NCBI GenBank assembly: GCA_002327405.1 | Contig: DCVO01000128.1 | Span: forward strand, 1 to 31,610 | Direction: 5' to 3' | DNA length: 31,610 nt | Source of the DNA: Thiobacillus sp. UBA2186 | GTDB lineage: Bacteria > Pseudomonadota > Gammaproteobacteria > Burkholderiales > Thiobacillaceae | Shown here: piece after piece, positions 13,429 through 22,019 of the stretch | How positions within the stretch are numbered: position 1 is the stretch's first letter | Layout of the letters: the number at the start of each line of letters is the position of its first letter | Position numbers and translations under genes: made by a program | Notes under the pieces: model-generated | Database searches by the model: none | Told to the model about the DNA's origin: nothing | What the model saw: only the letters and a program-made list of their open reading frames with translations

Positions 13429-14643
13429 ATGAAAAAAATTCACAAAAGCCTCGCGCGTCTTGCCCCGCTTTCGTGTGCGTGCGGCGCGGCGGCGCTGGCC
13501 TCGCTGATCCCGGCTGCCGCGTACGCCGGACCGACGATCAGGTTCGGCGAAGAGGGCTCGCTGACCTTTACTTATGCGCTCCAGGGCTGGCTGCAGAACA
13601 AGAGCTTCACCTCGCCCAACAACGACTCGTCGTCGACCGATGCGTTTCTGCGCCGCAACCGCCTGACCTTTTCCGGCCAGTACAACGACTACATCGGCTT
13701 TTATGCCCAGCTCGAGGCGGGCAACGACAGCAAGCTTGGCGAAGACGACAAGAACGTCTACTATCGCGACGCCTATGTGACGCTGGATTATCGCGACGAG
13801 CTGCGCTTCATCGTCGGCCGTTTCAAGAATACCTTCTCGCGGGAAAATCTCGAGGCGTGTCTGGAGCCGCTCACCCTGGACCGTACTGCCATGTCCTATA
13901 CCCCCTTCTCCGGCAGCCGTGATACCGGTCTGGCGATCTGGGGCAACCTGATGGATGCCAAGCTGCAGTATCGTTTCATGATTGCGGACGGCACGGAAAG
14001 CGATGAGTCGCCGGAGGACAATGCCCGCTGGACCGCCCGTGTGCACTACAGCTTCTGGGACCCGGAATACAACTACGGCTATCTGGGCACTTATCTTGGC
14101 ACCCAGAAGGTGTTTACCATCGGCGCCGCATACGACACGCAAGAAGGCGTGGCGTATGGCGATTATCCGATGCGCTCCGATGTCAAGGACTACAAGGCCT
14201 GGACTGTCGACGTGTTCATGGAGTACCCGGCGGCAAGCGGGGTTTATACCCTGTCCGGCGCATACTTCAATTACGATACCGGCGGGGCATTCAAGGACAA
14301 TACGGCAACCGACGACCCGCATTTTGGCGCCAACAGCGATCTGGAAGGTTATTATGTCAAGGCCGGCTATATGCTGCCGGGAAAGATCGGCCCCGGCCGC
14401 CTGCAGTTCTTCGCGCGGCACGAAGAACAGGACTATGGGGTCGTAAGCGACAACGGCACTCTCGCCGGCGCGGAATACTACGACCAGAGCTGGAATGGCG
14501 TCGGTTTCAACTATTACCTTGACGGCCAGAAACTCAAGGTTACGTTCGAGTACGCGAATGTGAGCTTCGACACCGAGCATCCGACCAATCCTTCATTGCA
14601 GGATTACGACCAGTCGACACTGGGCTTGCAGTTCATCTTCTGA
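13429..14643 (+). CDS. Outer-membrane porin (ExtI-like or phosphate-selective porin type)
   Basis: A 404-residue beta-barrel. The signal peptide ends after AAAYA at about residue 33. The mature protein starts GPTIRFGEEGSLTFTYALQ, has alternating aromatic/polar strands throughout (for example DAYVTLDYRDELRFIVGRF), acidic loops, and ends in the C-terminal phenylalanine signature LQFIF needed for outer-membrane assembly. The sequence FKNTFSRENLE is like the FKxPFSxE region of the O/P-type porin superfamily. It follows the trihaem cytochrome by 1 bp (TGAGATG). By context it may admit an anion such as a sulfur or selenium oxyanion, or hold a cytochrome in the outer membrane as in porin-cytochrome conduits; sequence alone does not decide. 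Confidence 0.87.
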   Translation: MKKIHKSLARLAPLSCACGAAALASLIPAAAYAGPTIRFGEEGSLTFTYALQGWLQNKSFTSPNNDSSSTDAFLRRNRLTFSGQYNDYIGFYAQLEAGNDSKLGEDDKNVYYRDAYVTLDYRDELRFIVGRFKNTFSRENLEACLEPLTLDRTAMSYTPFSGSRDTGLAIWGNLMDAKLQYRFMIADGTESDESPEDNARWTARVHYSFWDPEYNYGYLGTYLGTQKVFTIGAAYDTQEGVAYGDYPMRSDVKDYKAWTVDVFMEYPAASGVYTLSGAYFNYDTGGAFKDNTATDDPHFGANSDLEGYYVKAGYMLPGKIGPGRLQFFARHEEQDYGVVSDNGTLAGAEYYDQSWNGVGFNYYLDGQKLKVTFEYANVSFDTEHPTNPSLQDYDQSTLGLQFIF

Positions 14644-14673
14644 TGCCTCTGCTCGCGCCATGTGGAACGTGCG

Positions 14674-14696
14674 ACCGCCCGGCCCGTCCGGGCGGT
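14674..14696 (+). terminator. GC-rich hairpin after the porin gene, touching the next -35 box
   Basis: Nine-base stem ACCGCCCGG (14674-14682), loop CCCGT, stem CCGGGCGGT (14688-14696), followed by TGACTTTAT with only a poor U tract. It probably ends or stabilises the porin transcript. Its last base is the first T of the TTGACT box of the kinase promoter. Confidence 0.6.
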
Positions 14697-14723
14697 TGAC
14701 TTTATCCCGAACTGCCTGATAAT
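14696..14723 (+). promoter_or_regulatory. Sigma-70 promoter of the histidine kinase/regulator operon
   Basis: TTGACT (14696-14701), 16-bp spacer, GATAAT (14718-14723). Both boxes have one mismatch. This would allow housekeeping expression of the two-component system, separate from the sigma-54 promoters it probably controls. Transcription would begin near 14730, almost at the first possible start codon. Confidence 0.6.
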
Positions 14724-14735
14724 GGCTCAGGTTTT

Positions 14736-16229
14736 TTGAGTAAGTGTCCGGTGACAGTGGTGAAAGGCATCAATCAGATTTATTCAAACCACGCCGGTTC
14801 CGGGTTAGCCCGCATTCCTGTCGTGCCCCTCCCGCTGGCGGTGCTGGCTGTCGTTCTGCTCACTTCCATATCGTATGCGCTGCTGGTGGTTGTCGGCCAT
14901 GAGTCAAAACTGTTTTGGCTGAGCGGCGTCCTTTTGACCGTTGCCGTTGCCTATTCAGTGGTTCGCCTGTTTGGCGAACTGATCGCGCTCAGGGCCCTCG
15001 AAGCGGGCATCCATAAGGTACGGGAAGGACTTTTGGAGCCTATTGCCCCGGTTTTCGAGAACTGGACGAGCGGGGGGCGGCTCATCAATGAGTTCAACCA
15101 GACAGTCAATACCCTGAGTCTGATGTTCCAGACCGTCGAGCAATGTCAGGGCCGGTTCCTGAACGAGCGCAACCGCTTCATCACAATTTTGCAAAACCTT
15201 CCGGCGGCGCTGCTCAGCGTCGATGACGACCTGACGATAACCGTTGCCAACTTGCTGGCCGACAGGATGTTCGCCGTGCCATCCGGCAGCCTCACGGGCA
15301 AGAACATCTTCGAGATCATGGATTTGAACGAGCATGACCGCGAGTTGTTGCGCGACGCTTTTCTGTACAAGCGCTCGGTCGGCAACCAGGAAATCATGCT
15401 CAGGATGAACGGAAAAACATCTTTCCATTCGCTCAATCTCGGCTTCTACAACAGCGATGAGAACGACCTGAAAAGCGTGCTGATCCTGCAGGACATCACG
15501 GAGTACAAAAGCCTGATGGAAAGCCTGTCCACACGGGAAAAGCTCGTGGCCATGGGGCAGCTTGCGGCGGGTGTGGCGCATGAGCTCAATACCCCGCTGG
15601 GCAATATTCTTGGATATGCCCAGCTGCTGCAAAAGAACCTGAACGCGGACGCGCTGCTGGGCGGCCATGCAAAAGTGATCGTGGAGGAAACACAGCGCTG
15701 CTCGTCGGTGATCAATGAATTGCTGAATTTTGCCCGCAAGGACACTTGCAGCGGCGAAACCTGCGACCTGAACGCGCTGGTCCAGGAGCTTACGGAAACC
15801 TTTTTGAACTGCAGGCTCAAACGTTACCGCATTGATATTGTCCTGGATCTGAGTCCCGACCGCTTGATCCTTGAAGGGGGCTGCGGGCAACTGGATATCG
15901 TATTGACCAATCTTCTGATCAATGCGATCGATGCGCTGGAGGGGGTCGAATCCCCGAAAATCGTCGTCAACACCTGGGCCGAGGATGGCTACGGCCTGAT
16001 TTCGGTCAGCGACAACGGCCCAGGTGTGCCTGAAGCAATCCAGGCGCGCCTGTTCGATTTGTTCTACTCGACCAAAGAGGTAGGAAAGGGAACCGGCCTG
16101 GGACTGTCCATCAGCCAGGCGATCGTCGCGAAGCGCGGCGGTTACATCAAATACGATCCCCAGTACAGACAAGGGGCAAGGTTCATCGTGAAGTTGCCGT
16201 CGGTGAATTTGGAGAGAGTCGCAGCATGA
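14736..16229 (+). CDS. Membrane-bound PAS sensor histidine kinase
   Basis: Sensor of a two-component system. Up to 497 residues with two membrane helices near the N-terminus (about residues 29-52 and 59-80) and almost no periplasmic loop, so the stimulus is probably sensed in the membrane or cytoplasm. A PAS domain spans roughly residues 140-260. The phosphorylation box is GVAHELNTPLGNILGY with His282. The ATPase domain has the N-box NLLINAIDAL, G1 DNGPGV and G2 GKGTGLGLS. The start is unsure: TTG at 14736 has no ribosome binding site and lies only about 6 nt from the predicted transcription start; GTG at 14751 or 14757/14760 are alternatives. Overlaps the regulator gene by 4 bp (ATGA). NtrB/AtoS-like overall plan. 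Confidence 0.92.
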   Translation: MSKCPVTVVKGINQIYSNHAGSGLARIPVVPLPLAVLAVVLLTSISYALLVVVGHESKLFWLSGVLLTVAVAYSVVRLFGELIALRALEAGIHKVREGLLEPIAPVFENWTSGGRLINEFNQTVNTLSLMFQTVEQCQGRFLNERNRFITILQNLPAALLSVDDDLTITVANLLADRMFAVPSGSLTGKNIFEIMDLNEHDRELLRDAFLYKRSVGNQEIMLRMNGKTSFHSLNLGFYNSDENDLKSVLILQDITEYKSLMESLSTREKLVAMGQLAAGVAHELNTPLGNILGYAQLLQKNLNADALLGGHAKVIVEETQRCSSVINELLNFARKDTCSGETCDLNALVQELTETFLNCRLKRYRIDIVLDLSPDRLILEGGCGQLDIVLTNLLINAIDALEGVESPKIVVNTWAEDGYGLISVSDNGPGVPEAIQARLFDLFYSTKEVGKGTGLGLSISQAIVAKRGGYIKYDPQYRQGARFIVKLPSVNLERVAA

Positions 16230-17650
16230 CGGTTCGTGTCGCCAGTCTGGAGAAACCGGAATCGGCAGAAGTCCCGGCTCGGCATGGGCAGCCGGCCATA
16301 CTGGTCGTGGAAGACGACCCCAACATGCGCAATTTGATCCTGGCCGTCCTTGGCGAGTCGGAACTCGATTTCTGCACGGTCAGCCTGGAAAATGCCACTG
16401 AGGCGATGGACTATATCGAGACCCACAACGTGGCCGTGATCGTCACGGACCTGCGCATGCCGGGCCCCGATGGGATCACGCTGCTCAAGTTCGTCAAGTC
16501 CCGGGACGCCGCGATCCAGGTGGTGTTGGTGACGGGCTTCGGTACCGTGGAGTCGGCGATCGACGCGCTCAAGGAAGGGGCATTCGACTATGTCCAGAAG
16601 CCTTTTGACATCGTCAAGCTGCGCAACGTCATCGAGAACGCACTGAAATTTTATCTGGTCGCGACCGAAAACCAGCGCCTGAAGCGGGCCAATCTCGTCT
16701 ACTCCGAGGGCGCAGACCTCATCGGGCAGTCGCAAGCCAGGGAACGTCTCGAGAAAATCATCAATGCGGCGGCCAATCATGACTGCACTGTGCTCATCAG
16801 CGGAGAAAGCGGCAGCGGCAAGGAAGTGGTGGCGCGGCAAATTCACTTGCGGGGTGGCCGCGCAGACAAGCCGTTTATCGCAATCAACTGCGCGGCCATC
16901 CCGGAAACGCTGGTCGAAAGCGAACTGTTCGGCTATCGCAAAGGCGCTTTTACCGGCGCGGACAGAAACAAGCCGGGCATGTTCGAACTTGCCAACGGCG
17001 GCACGCTGTTTCTTGACGAAATCAACAATGCACCGCTTTCGCTCCAGGCCAAACTGCTGCGCGTGATCCAGGATGGGTCTTTTTTTGCTGCGGGTGCGAC
17101 AGAGGCCACGCAAGTCAATGTTCGCGTAGTGGCCGCCACGAACCGGCCCATCCATAAAATGGTTGAAGAGAAATCGTTCCGGGAGGACCTGTACTATCGC
17201 CTGTCCGTGCTGGAAATCTCTGTGCCTCCCTTGCGCGAGCGCCGCGAGGACATTTCGCTGCTTGCCTATTATTTCCTCAACAAGCATGCGACCAGGCTGG
17301 GGAAGAAAATCAAGGGCCTCAGCAACGCGGTAATGAGCGAATTGATGCGCTATGACTGGCCGGGCAATGTGCGCGAGCTGGAAAACGTCATTCAGAGAAT
17401 GATCATCATGACGGAATCGGACCATATCGAGCCGAATGTGCTGCCCCGGCAGTTTTACAAGGATGACATGCCTGCAAGGAGGGCGTTGGACTACATGCCA
17501 CTGCAAAAGCTGGATGATATTGAAGCCTATTTCATCAAGAAAACATTGCGCGAGACCCGCGGCGACCGGGCGCTGGCTTCAGAAATCCTTGGAATCGACA
17601 AGTCGACGCTGTGGAGGAAAATCAAGCGCTATGGAATAGAAGAGGCGTAG
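16226..17650 (+). CDS. NtrC-family sigma-54-dependent response regulator
   Basis: Transcriptional activator that remodels sigma-54 RNA polymerase. The 474 residues show, in order, a receiver domain with phosphoacceptor Asp75 (VTDLRMPGPDG) and acidic pair VVEDD (28-31), an AAA+ domain with Walker A GESGSGKE (193-200) and the sigma-54 contact loop GAFTGA (240-245), and a C-terminal Fis-type helix-turn-helix (ASEILGIDKSTLWRKIKRYG). All functional residues are present. Its start overlaps the kinase stop (ATGA), so the two form a cognate pair. The two good sigma-54 promoters at 6541 and 12605 in the same gene block are its likely targets. Confidence 0.97.
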   Translation: MTVRVASLEKPESAEVPARHGQPAILVVEDDPNMRNLILAVLGESELDFCTVSLENATEAMDYIETHNVAVIVTDLRMPGPDGITLLKFVKSRDAAIQVVLVTGFGTVESAIDALKEGAFDYVQKPFDIVKLRNVIENALKFYLVATENQRLKRANLVYSEGADLIGQSQARERLEKIINAAANHDCTVLISGESGSGKEVVARQIHLRGGRADKPFIAINCAAIPETLVESELFGYRKGAFTGADRNKPGMFELANGGTLFLDEINNAPLSLQAKLLRVIQDGSFFAAGATEATQVNVRVVAATNRPIHKMVEEKSFREDLYYRLSVLEISVPPLRERREDISLLAYYFLNKHATRLGKKIKGLSNAVMSELMRYDWPGNVRELENVIQRMIIMTESDHIEPNVLPRQFYKDDMPARRALDYMPLQKLDDIEAYFIKKTLRETRGDRALASEILGIDKSTLWRKIKRYGIEEA

Positions 17651-17691
17651 CCTCGTTCACGAAGGAATCGACGAGTCATGGAACGCTGCTG

Positions 17692-18504
17692 ATGCCGGCA
17701 AAAACAAGGGACCTTGCCAACAATTTTCTCGGAGGCTTGCAGACGGCGGCTTCCTCAAGGTGGGGGATATTGTTGATTGATGTGGCCTTGTTGGCAGCGC
17801 TGGCCGCGTCGATGGCCGATTGGACGTGGCGTTTTGCCGAACTCGGCGCGGCCCCGAGCAAAGCTCTTCCTGCCCCACAGGATGGAGAGACCGGACTGGA
17901 AGATCTCAAGGCCATGCATTTGTTCGGAAAAGCCGAGCCTGGCCAGGGAGAGGAGTCCGCCGGGGCTGCACGAACCTCGCTCAACGTAAGGCTTCGTGGC
18001 GTATTTGCCGCCATGGGCGGCGCCGAGGCTCTTGCCATTCTTGCGATTGACGGCAAGGACGAGGCTTTCCCGGCGGGGGCGCAAATCATGCCCGGCGTGG
18101 TCCTTGAGTCGGTGGCTGCAGATCATGTGCGGCTGCTGAACAATGGCATTCCGGAAAGGCTCGACCTCGGCAGCCTGGGGCGCTCTCTTGACAAGGTGCA
18201 GAACACAATGTCGATTTCCGCAAACGATATCAACGCGCTCCTGGCGAATGCGCAGAACATTGGATTCGAGCTGAGGCAGCCGCCCGGCGGTGAACGGCAG
18301 CTGGTCCTGGCAAAGGCGACCAGCGAAGTCGAGAAGCTCGGGCTTCAGAATGGAGACGTTCTCCGCACGATAAACGGCGTCAGGATAAACAATGTCGAGG
18401 ATTTGAATCGCCAGCTCGTGAGTTCGGCGGCAAGCCGGGAAATTACGCTCTCAGGCGAGCGCAATGGCCAATCGATGAATCTTACCTACAAGGTACAGCG
18501 GTGA
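17692..18504 (+). CDS. gspC: Type II secretion system protein GspC
   Basis: Inner-membrane protein that links the type II secretion platform to the secretin GspD. The 270 residues have a cytoplasmic N-terminus, one membrane helix (about residues 24-45, WGILLIDVALLAALAAS), the periplasmic homology region (LNVRLRGVFAAMGGAEALAI, which is the region that touches GspD N0) and a C-terminal PDZ domain (LGLQNGDVLRTINGVRINN). The reading frame is open back into the regulator gene, but ATG 17692 is the first sensible start beyond it; no strong ribosome binding site is visible. It begins 41 bp after the sigma-54 activator, so the two-component and secretion genes may share a transcript. The stop overlaps gspD. 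Confidence 0.93.
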   Translation: MPAKTRDLANNFLGGLQTAASSRWGILLIDVALLAALAASMADWTWRFAELGAAPSKALPAPQDGETGLEDLKAMHLFGKAEPGQGEESAGAARTSLNVRLRGVFAAMGGAEALAILAIDGKDEAFPAGAQIMPGVVLESVAADHVRLLNNGIPERLDLGSLGRSLDKVQNTMSISANDINALLANAQNIGFELRQPPGGERQLVLAKATSEVEKLGLQNGDVLRTINGVRINNVEDLNRQLVSSAASREITLSGERNGQSMNLTYKVQR

Positions 18505-20501
18505 TCAAAAGAATTTCTGCACGACTTCATGCTTCGATCTTGAGCGTGGTTCTCATCTCCGGCGCAGTCACATGGTCGGCACCGGGGCAGGCTGCGCGCA
18601 GCGAGGACGACAAGATCGTGCTGAACTTTGTCAATGCGGATATTCCTTCAGTGATCAAGGCCGTGGGAGAGCTGACCGGCAGGAATTTTGTCATCGACCC
18701 GAGGGTCAAGGGCACGATCATCATTACCTCCGCCAAGCCCGTGCCGCTGAACCTGGTCTACCCGATCCTGCTGTCTGCCCTGCGCATGCAGGGGTATGCA
18801 GCCATAGAGGGGCCCGGGGCCACGAAGATTGTCCCGGAAACCGAGGCCAAGCACAGCCTCAAGGTAACGAGGGGAAAGCAAATCAATGAGAGCGGCGACC
18901 GGATCGTAACTCAGGTGTATCCGCTTCAGCACGAATCGGCGGCGCAGCTTTTGCCGGTTCTCAAGCCGCTCGTCGGGCCCAACAACATGATCTCGGTTCT
19001 GCCGAGCAGCAACGCGCTGATCATTACGGACTATGCCGACAACCTGCACAGGCTCAACGCAATCATAGAGGCAGTGGACCAGCCGGTGAGCAGCGATGCG
19101 GTTCAGATAAGCCTGAAACATGTATCCGCCATCGATCTGGGACAGACCCTGTCAAGGTTGATAACGGAAAGCAACGCTGCCACGACCGACCCGCAGAGCC
19201 GTATCGTCATCGTTCCCGACGTCCGCACCAACTCGCTGTTGGTGCGAAGCGGCAACCCGTCGAGAATCCAGATGCTGAGGGAGCTGGCCGAAAAGCTCGA
19301 TTCGCCGGGAGCGCAGGGCGGAGGCATACATGTCGTGTATTTGCGCAACGCCGATGCCAAGAAACTCGCGGAAACCCTGCGTGGAATCCTGGCCGGCTCT
19401 CCTCTCGTCGCGCCGACGGCGCAGCCGGCGCAGAATGCCGCGCAGGTCGCGATTTCCGGGGGCGGGGATGGCAGCATGGTAATTGCAGACCAGGCGACGA
19501 ACTCTCTGGTGATCAACGCCCCCGACCACACCTACAACATGCTCCGTGCCGTCATCGACAAGCTCGATGCGCGGCGCGCCCAGGTTTATGTCGAGGCGCT
19601 CGTGGTCGAGGTGACTGCCGAGAAGGCGGCGGAGTTCGGCATACAGTGGCAGGATCTCGGAAACATAAATGACAGCGGCACAAACTTCATCGGCGGGACC
19701 AATTTCGGGGCAAAGGGAAGCGGCACGAACATCATCGATGTGGCGGTCAATCCGACCAATGCAGGGCGCGGATTGAATGTCGGCGTCGTCAGCGGCACGG
19801 TGACCATCCCGGGGATCGGAACCATAACCAACCTGGGCATGCTTGCGCGCGCGCTCGAAACCGACGCCGACGCCAACATTCTGTCAACGCCGAATTTGCT
19901 GACGCTTGACAATGAAGAAGCAAAAATTGTCATCGGCCAGAATGTTCCCTTCGTGACGGGGCAATATGCACAAACCGGCAGCGCCACGACCGCGACGCCG
20001 TTCCAGACGATAGAGCGGCGGGATGTGGGCCTGACCCTCAAGGTCAAGCCGCAGGTATCCGAAGGCGGAACCGTGCGCATGCAGATATATCAGGAGATGT
20101 CCAGCCTGAGACCCACTTCCACCACCACACAGACCGCGGACGTCATTACCGACAAACGTTCGATCGAGTCTGTCGTGCTGGTCGAGGATGGCAGGATCAT
20201 AGCGCTGGGCGGCCTCATCGAGGACACCTGGCAAGATTCCATCGACAAGGTTCCATTGCTTGGCGACATGCCGCTGTTCGGCCATTTGTTCCGTTCCGAA
20301 TCGCGCACGCGGAAGAAAACCAACCTCATGGTTTTTCTGCGCCCGCACGTGCTGCGCGATGCGGACAGCGGGCTCGAGCTGTCCCAGGGACGCTATGAAT
20401 ACATTCGCAACAGGCAGGTGGAGCATCAGATGCAGCCCCATTTCGCCATGCCGGAATTCAAGATGGACATGCTGCCCGAACTGCGGCCGCCAACGAAATG
20501 A
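18501..20501 (+). CDS. gspD: Type II secretion system secretin GspD
   Basis: Forms the outer-membrane gate of type II secretion. The 666 residues have a signal peptide (to about residue 32), the N0 domain (KIVLNFVNADIPSVIKAVGE), N1-N3 repeats and the C-terminal secretin domain, with VPLLGDMPLFGHLFR and RKKTNLMVFLRPHVLRD as signatures. The Gly/Thr/Asn-rich segment after QWQDLG (about residue 385-420) is the usual variable stretch of secretins. GTG start overlaps the gspC stop (GTGA). The C-terminal tail after the secretin domain is short; a pilotin gene is not seen in this window. Confidence 0.98.
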   Translation: MIKRISARLHASILSVVLISGAVTWSAPGQAARSEDDKIVLNFVNADIPSVIKAVGELTGRNFVIDPRVKGTIIITSAKPVPLNLVYPILLSALRMQGYAAIEGPGATKIVPETEAKHSLKVTRGKQINESGDRIVTQVYPLQHESAAQLLPVLKPLVGPNNMISVLPSSNALIITDYADNLHRLNAIIEAVDQPVSSDAVQISLKHVSAIDLGQTLSRLITESNAATTDPQSRIVIVPDVRTNSLLVRSGNPSRIQMLRELAEKLDSPGAQGGGIHVVYLRNADAKKLAETLRGILAGSPLVAPTAQPAQNAAQVAISGGGDGSMVIADQATNSLVINAPDHTYNMLRAVIDKLDARRAQVYVEALVVEVTAEKAAEFGIQWQDLGNINDSGTNFIGGTNFGAKGSGTNIIDVAVNPTNAGRGLNVGVVSGTVTIPGIGTITNLGMLARALETDADANILSTPNLLTLDNEEAKIVIGQNVPFVTGQYAQTGSATTATPFQTIERRDVGLTLKVKPQVSEGGTVRMQIYQEMSSLRPTSTTTQTADVITDKRSIESVVLVEDGRIIALGGLIEDTWQDSIDKVPLLGDMPLFGHLFRSESRTRKKTNLMVFLRPHVLRDADSGLELSQGRYEYIRNRQVEHQMQPHFAMPEFKMDMLPELRPPTK

Positions 20502-20520
20502 TTTGCAGCGAGCGTGACCG

Positions 20521-22011
20521 ATGCTGACGCAAAGTAGTGATTCCAGGCCGGACAGGCTGCCTTACGCTTTTGCCCGGGACCACGGTGCAATGATTTCCCG
20601 GCGCATCGGGAACGGCGTGGAAATATTGCTGCGCGAGGGCGCCGCGCCAACCACGCTGGCCGAGCTGCGCAGGATTCTCAAGTGTCCGTTGCATCTCGAG
20701 GTTCTGCCGAAGGACAGATTCGAGAGAATCCTGCAGGAAACCTACAACCGGCAGCAGAGCCATGCGGCGGATCTGGTGGATGGCATCGAACAGGTCATGG
20801 ATCTTCGGCAATTGGCGCAGGAGATGCCCAAGGTGGCCGACCTGCTCGACACGGAAGACGATGCGCCCATCATCCGCCTGATCAATGCCTTGCTCATGCA
20901 GGCACTGCGGGAAAACGCCTCAGACATACACATCGAGCCCTTCGAAAGCAGGTCGGTCGTGAGATTCCGCATAGACGGGTCGTTGCGCGACGTGATCGAG
21001 CCGCAGCGGGCGCTGCATGCCGCGATCATTTCGCGCATCAAGGTCATGGCCCAGCTCGACATTGCGGAAAAGAGGCTGCCCCAGGACGGAAGAATCACGC
21101 TGAGGCTGGCCGGCCGCCCGGTCGATGTCAGGGTGTCCAGCCTGCCGACAGGCCACGGCGAGCGCGTGGTGATGCGGCTGCTGGACAAGCAGTCCGGCCG
21201 GCTCGAACTGGATGCGCTTGGCATGAGCAGCGAAACACTCCTGGAACTGGACGCGCTCATCAGACGGCCGCACGGGATCGTGCTGGTCACGGGGCCGACC
21301 GGGTCGGGCAAGACCACTACCCTGTATGCCGCGCTTTCCCGGCTGAACACGAAGAACCTGAACATAATGACGGTCGAGGACCCCATCGAGTACGACCTCG
21401 ACGGGATCAGCCAGACGCAGGTCAACCAGCGCATCGAATTGGGCTTCGGCCGCGCGCTCAGATCCATATTGCGCCAGGACCCGGACGTCATCATGATCGG
21501 CGAGATACGCGACCTGGAAACCGCGCAAATCGCGGTACAGGCCTCGCTCACCGGGCATCTGGTGCTGGCGACCCTGCATACCAACGATGCCACGAGCTCG
21601 GTGACGCGCCTGATCGACATGGGGGTGGAACCGTTTCTGCTGGCTTCCAGCCTGCTGGGGGTGCTCGGGCAGCGTCTTGTGCGCCGGCTTTGCCCGGTAT
21701 GCCGCGTTGAACACGAGCCCAGCGCGGCGGAATGCGCGATGGTCGGGCAGGAAGCCGGGGGCAGGATGTTTGCGGCAGCGGGCTGCCAGAACTGCAACGC
21801 CACCGGCTATCGGGGAAGAACCGGCATTTACGAACTTTTTGTGCTCGATGACGAGGCCCGGCGCATGGTGCACGATCGATCGTCGGACCAGGACCTGCGC
21901 ACCCATGCATTGTCGAAGGGCATGGCCAGCTTGCGCCAGGACGGCATGCGCTGGGTGAGAGCCGGGGTTACCTCGCTCGAGGAAGTGGTGCGTGTCACCG
22001 GCGAAGTCTGA
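20521..22011 (+). CDS. gspE: Type II secretion ATPase GspE
   Basis: Cytoplasmic hexameric ATPase that drives pseudopilus assembly. The 496 residues carry an N-terminal GspL-binding domain, Walker A GPTGSGKT (258-265), the Asp box (NIMTVEDPIEYDLDG), Walker B (DPDVIMIGEIRD) and the His box (GHLVLATLHTND). The C-terminal zinc-binding element is intact: CPVC, about 29 residues, then CQNC. It follows gspD by 19 bp and precedes gspF by 8 bp. Confidence 0.98.
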   Translation: MLTQSSDSRPDRLPYAFARDHGAMISRRIGNGVEILLREGAAPTTLAELRRILKCPLHLEVLPKDRFERILQETYNRQQSHAADLVDGIEQVMDLRQLAQEMPKVADLLDTEDDAPIIRLINALLMQALRENASDIHIEPFESRSVVRFRIDGSLRDVIEPQRALHAAIISRIKVMAQLDIAEKRLPQDGRITLRLAGRPVDVRVSSLPTGHGERVVMRLLDKQSGRLELDALGMSSETLLELDALIRRPHGIVLVTGPTGSGKTTTLYAALSRLNTKNLNIMTVEDPIEYDLDGISQTQVNQRIELGFGRALRSILRQDPDVIMIGEIRDLETAQIAVQASLTGHLVLATLHTNDATSSVTRLIDMGVEPFLLASSLLGVLGQRLVRRLCPVCRVEHEPSAAECAMVGQEAGGRMFAAAGCQNCNATGYRGRTGIYELFVLDDEARRMVHDRSSDQDLRTHALSKGMASLRQDGMRWVRAGVTSLEEVVRVTGEV

Positions 22012-22019
22012 TCGTTGAA

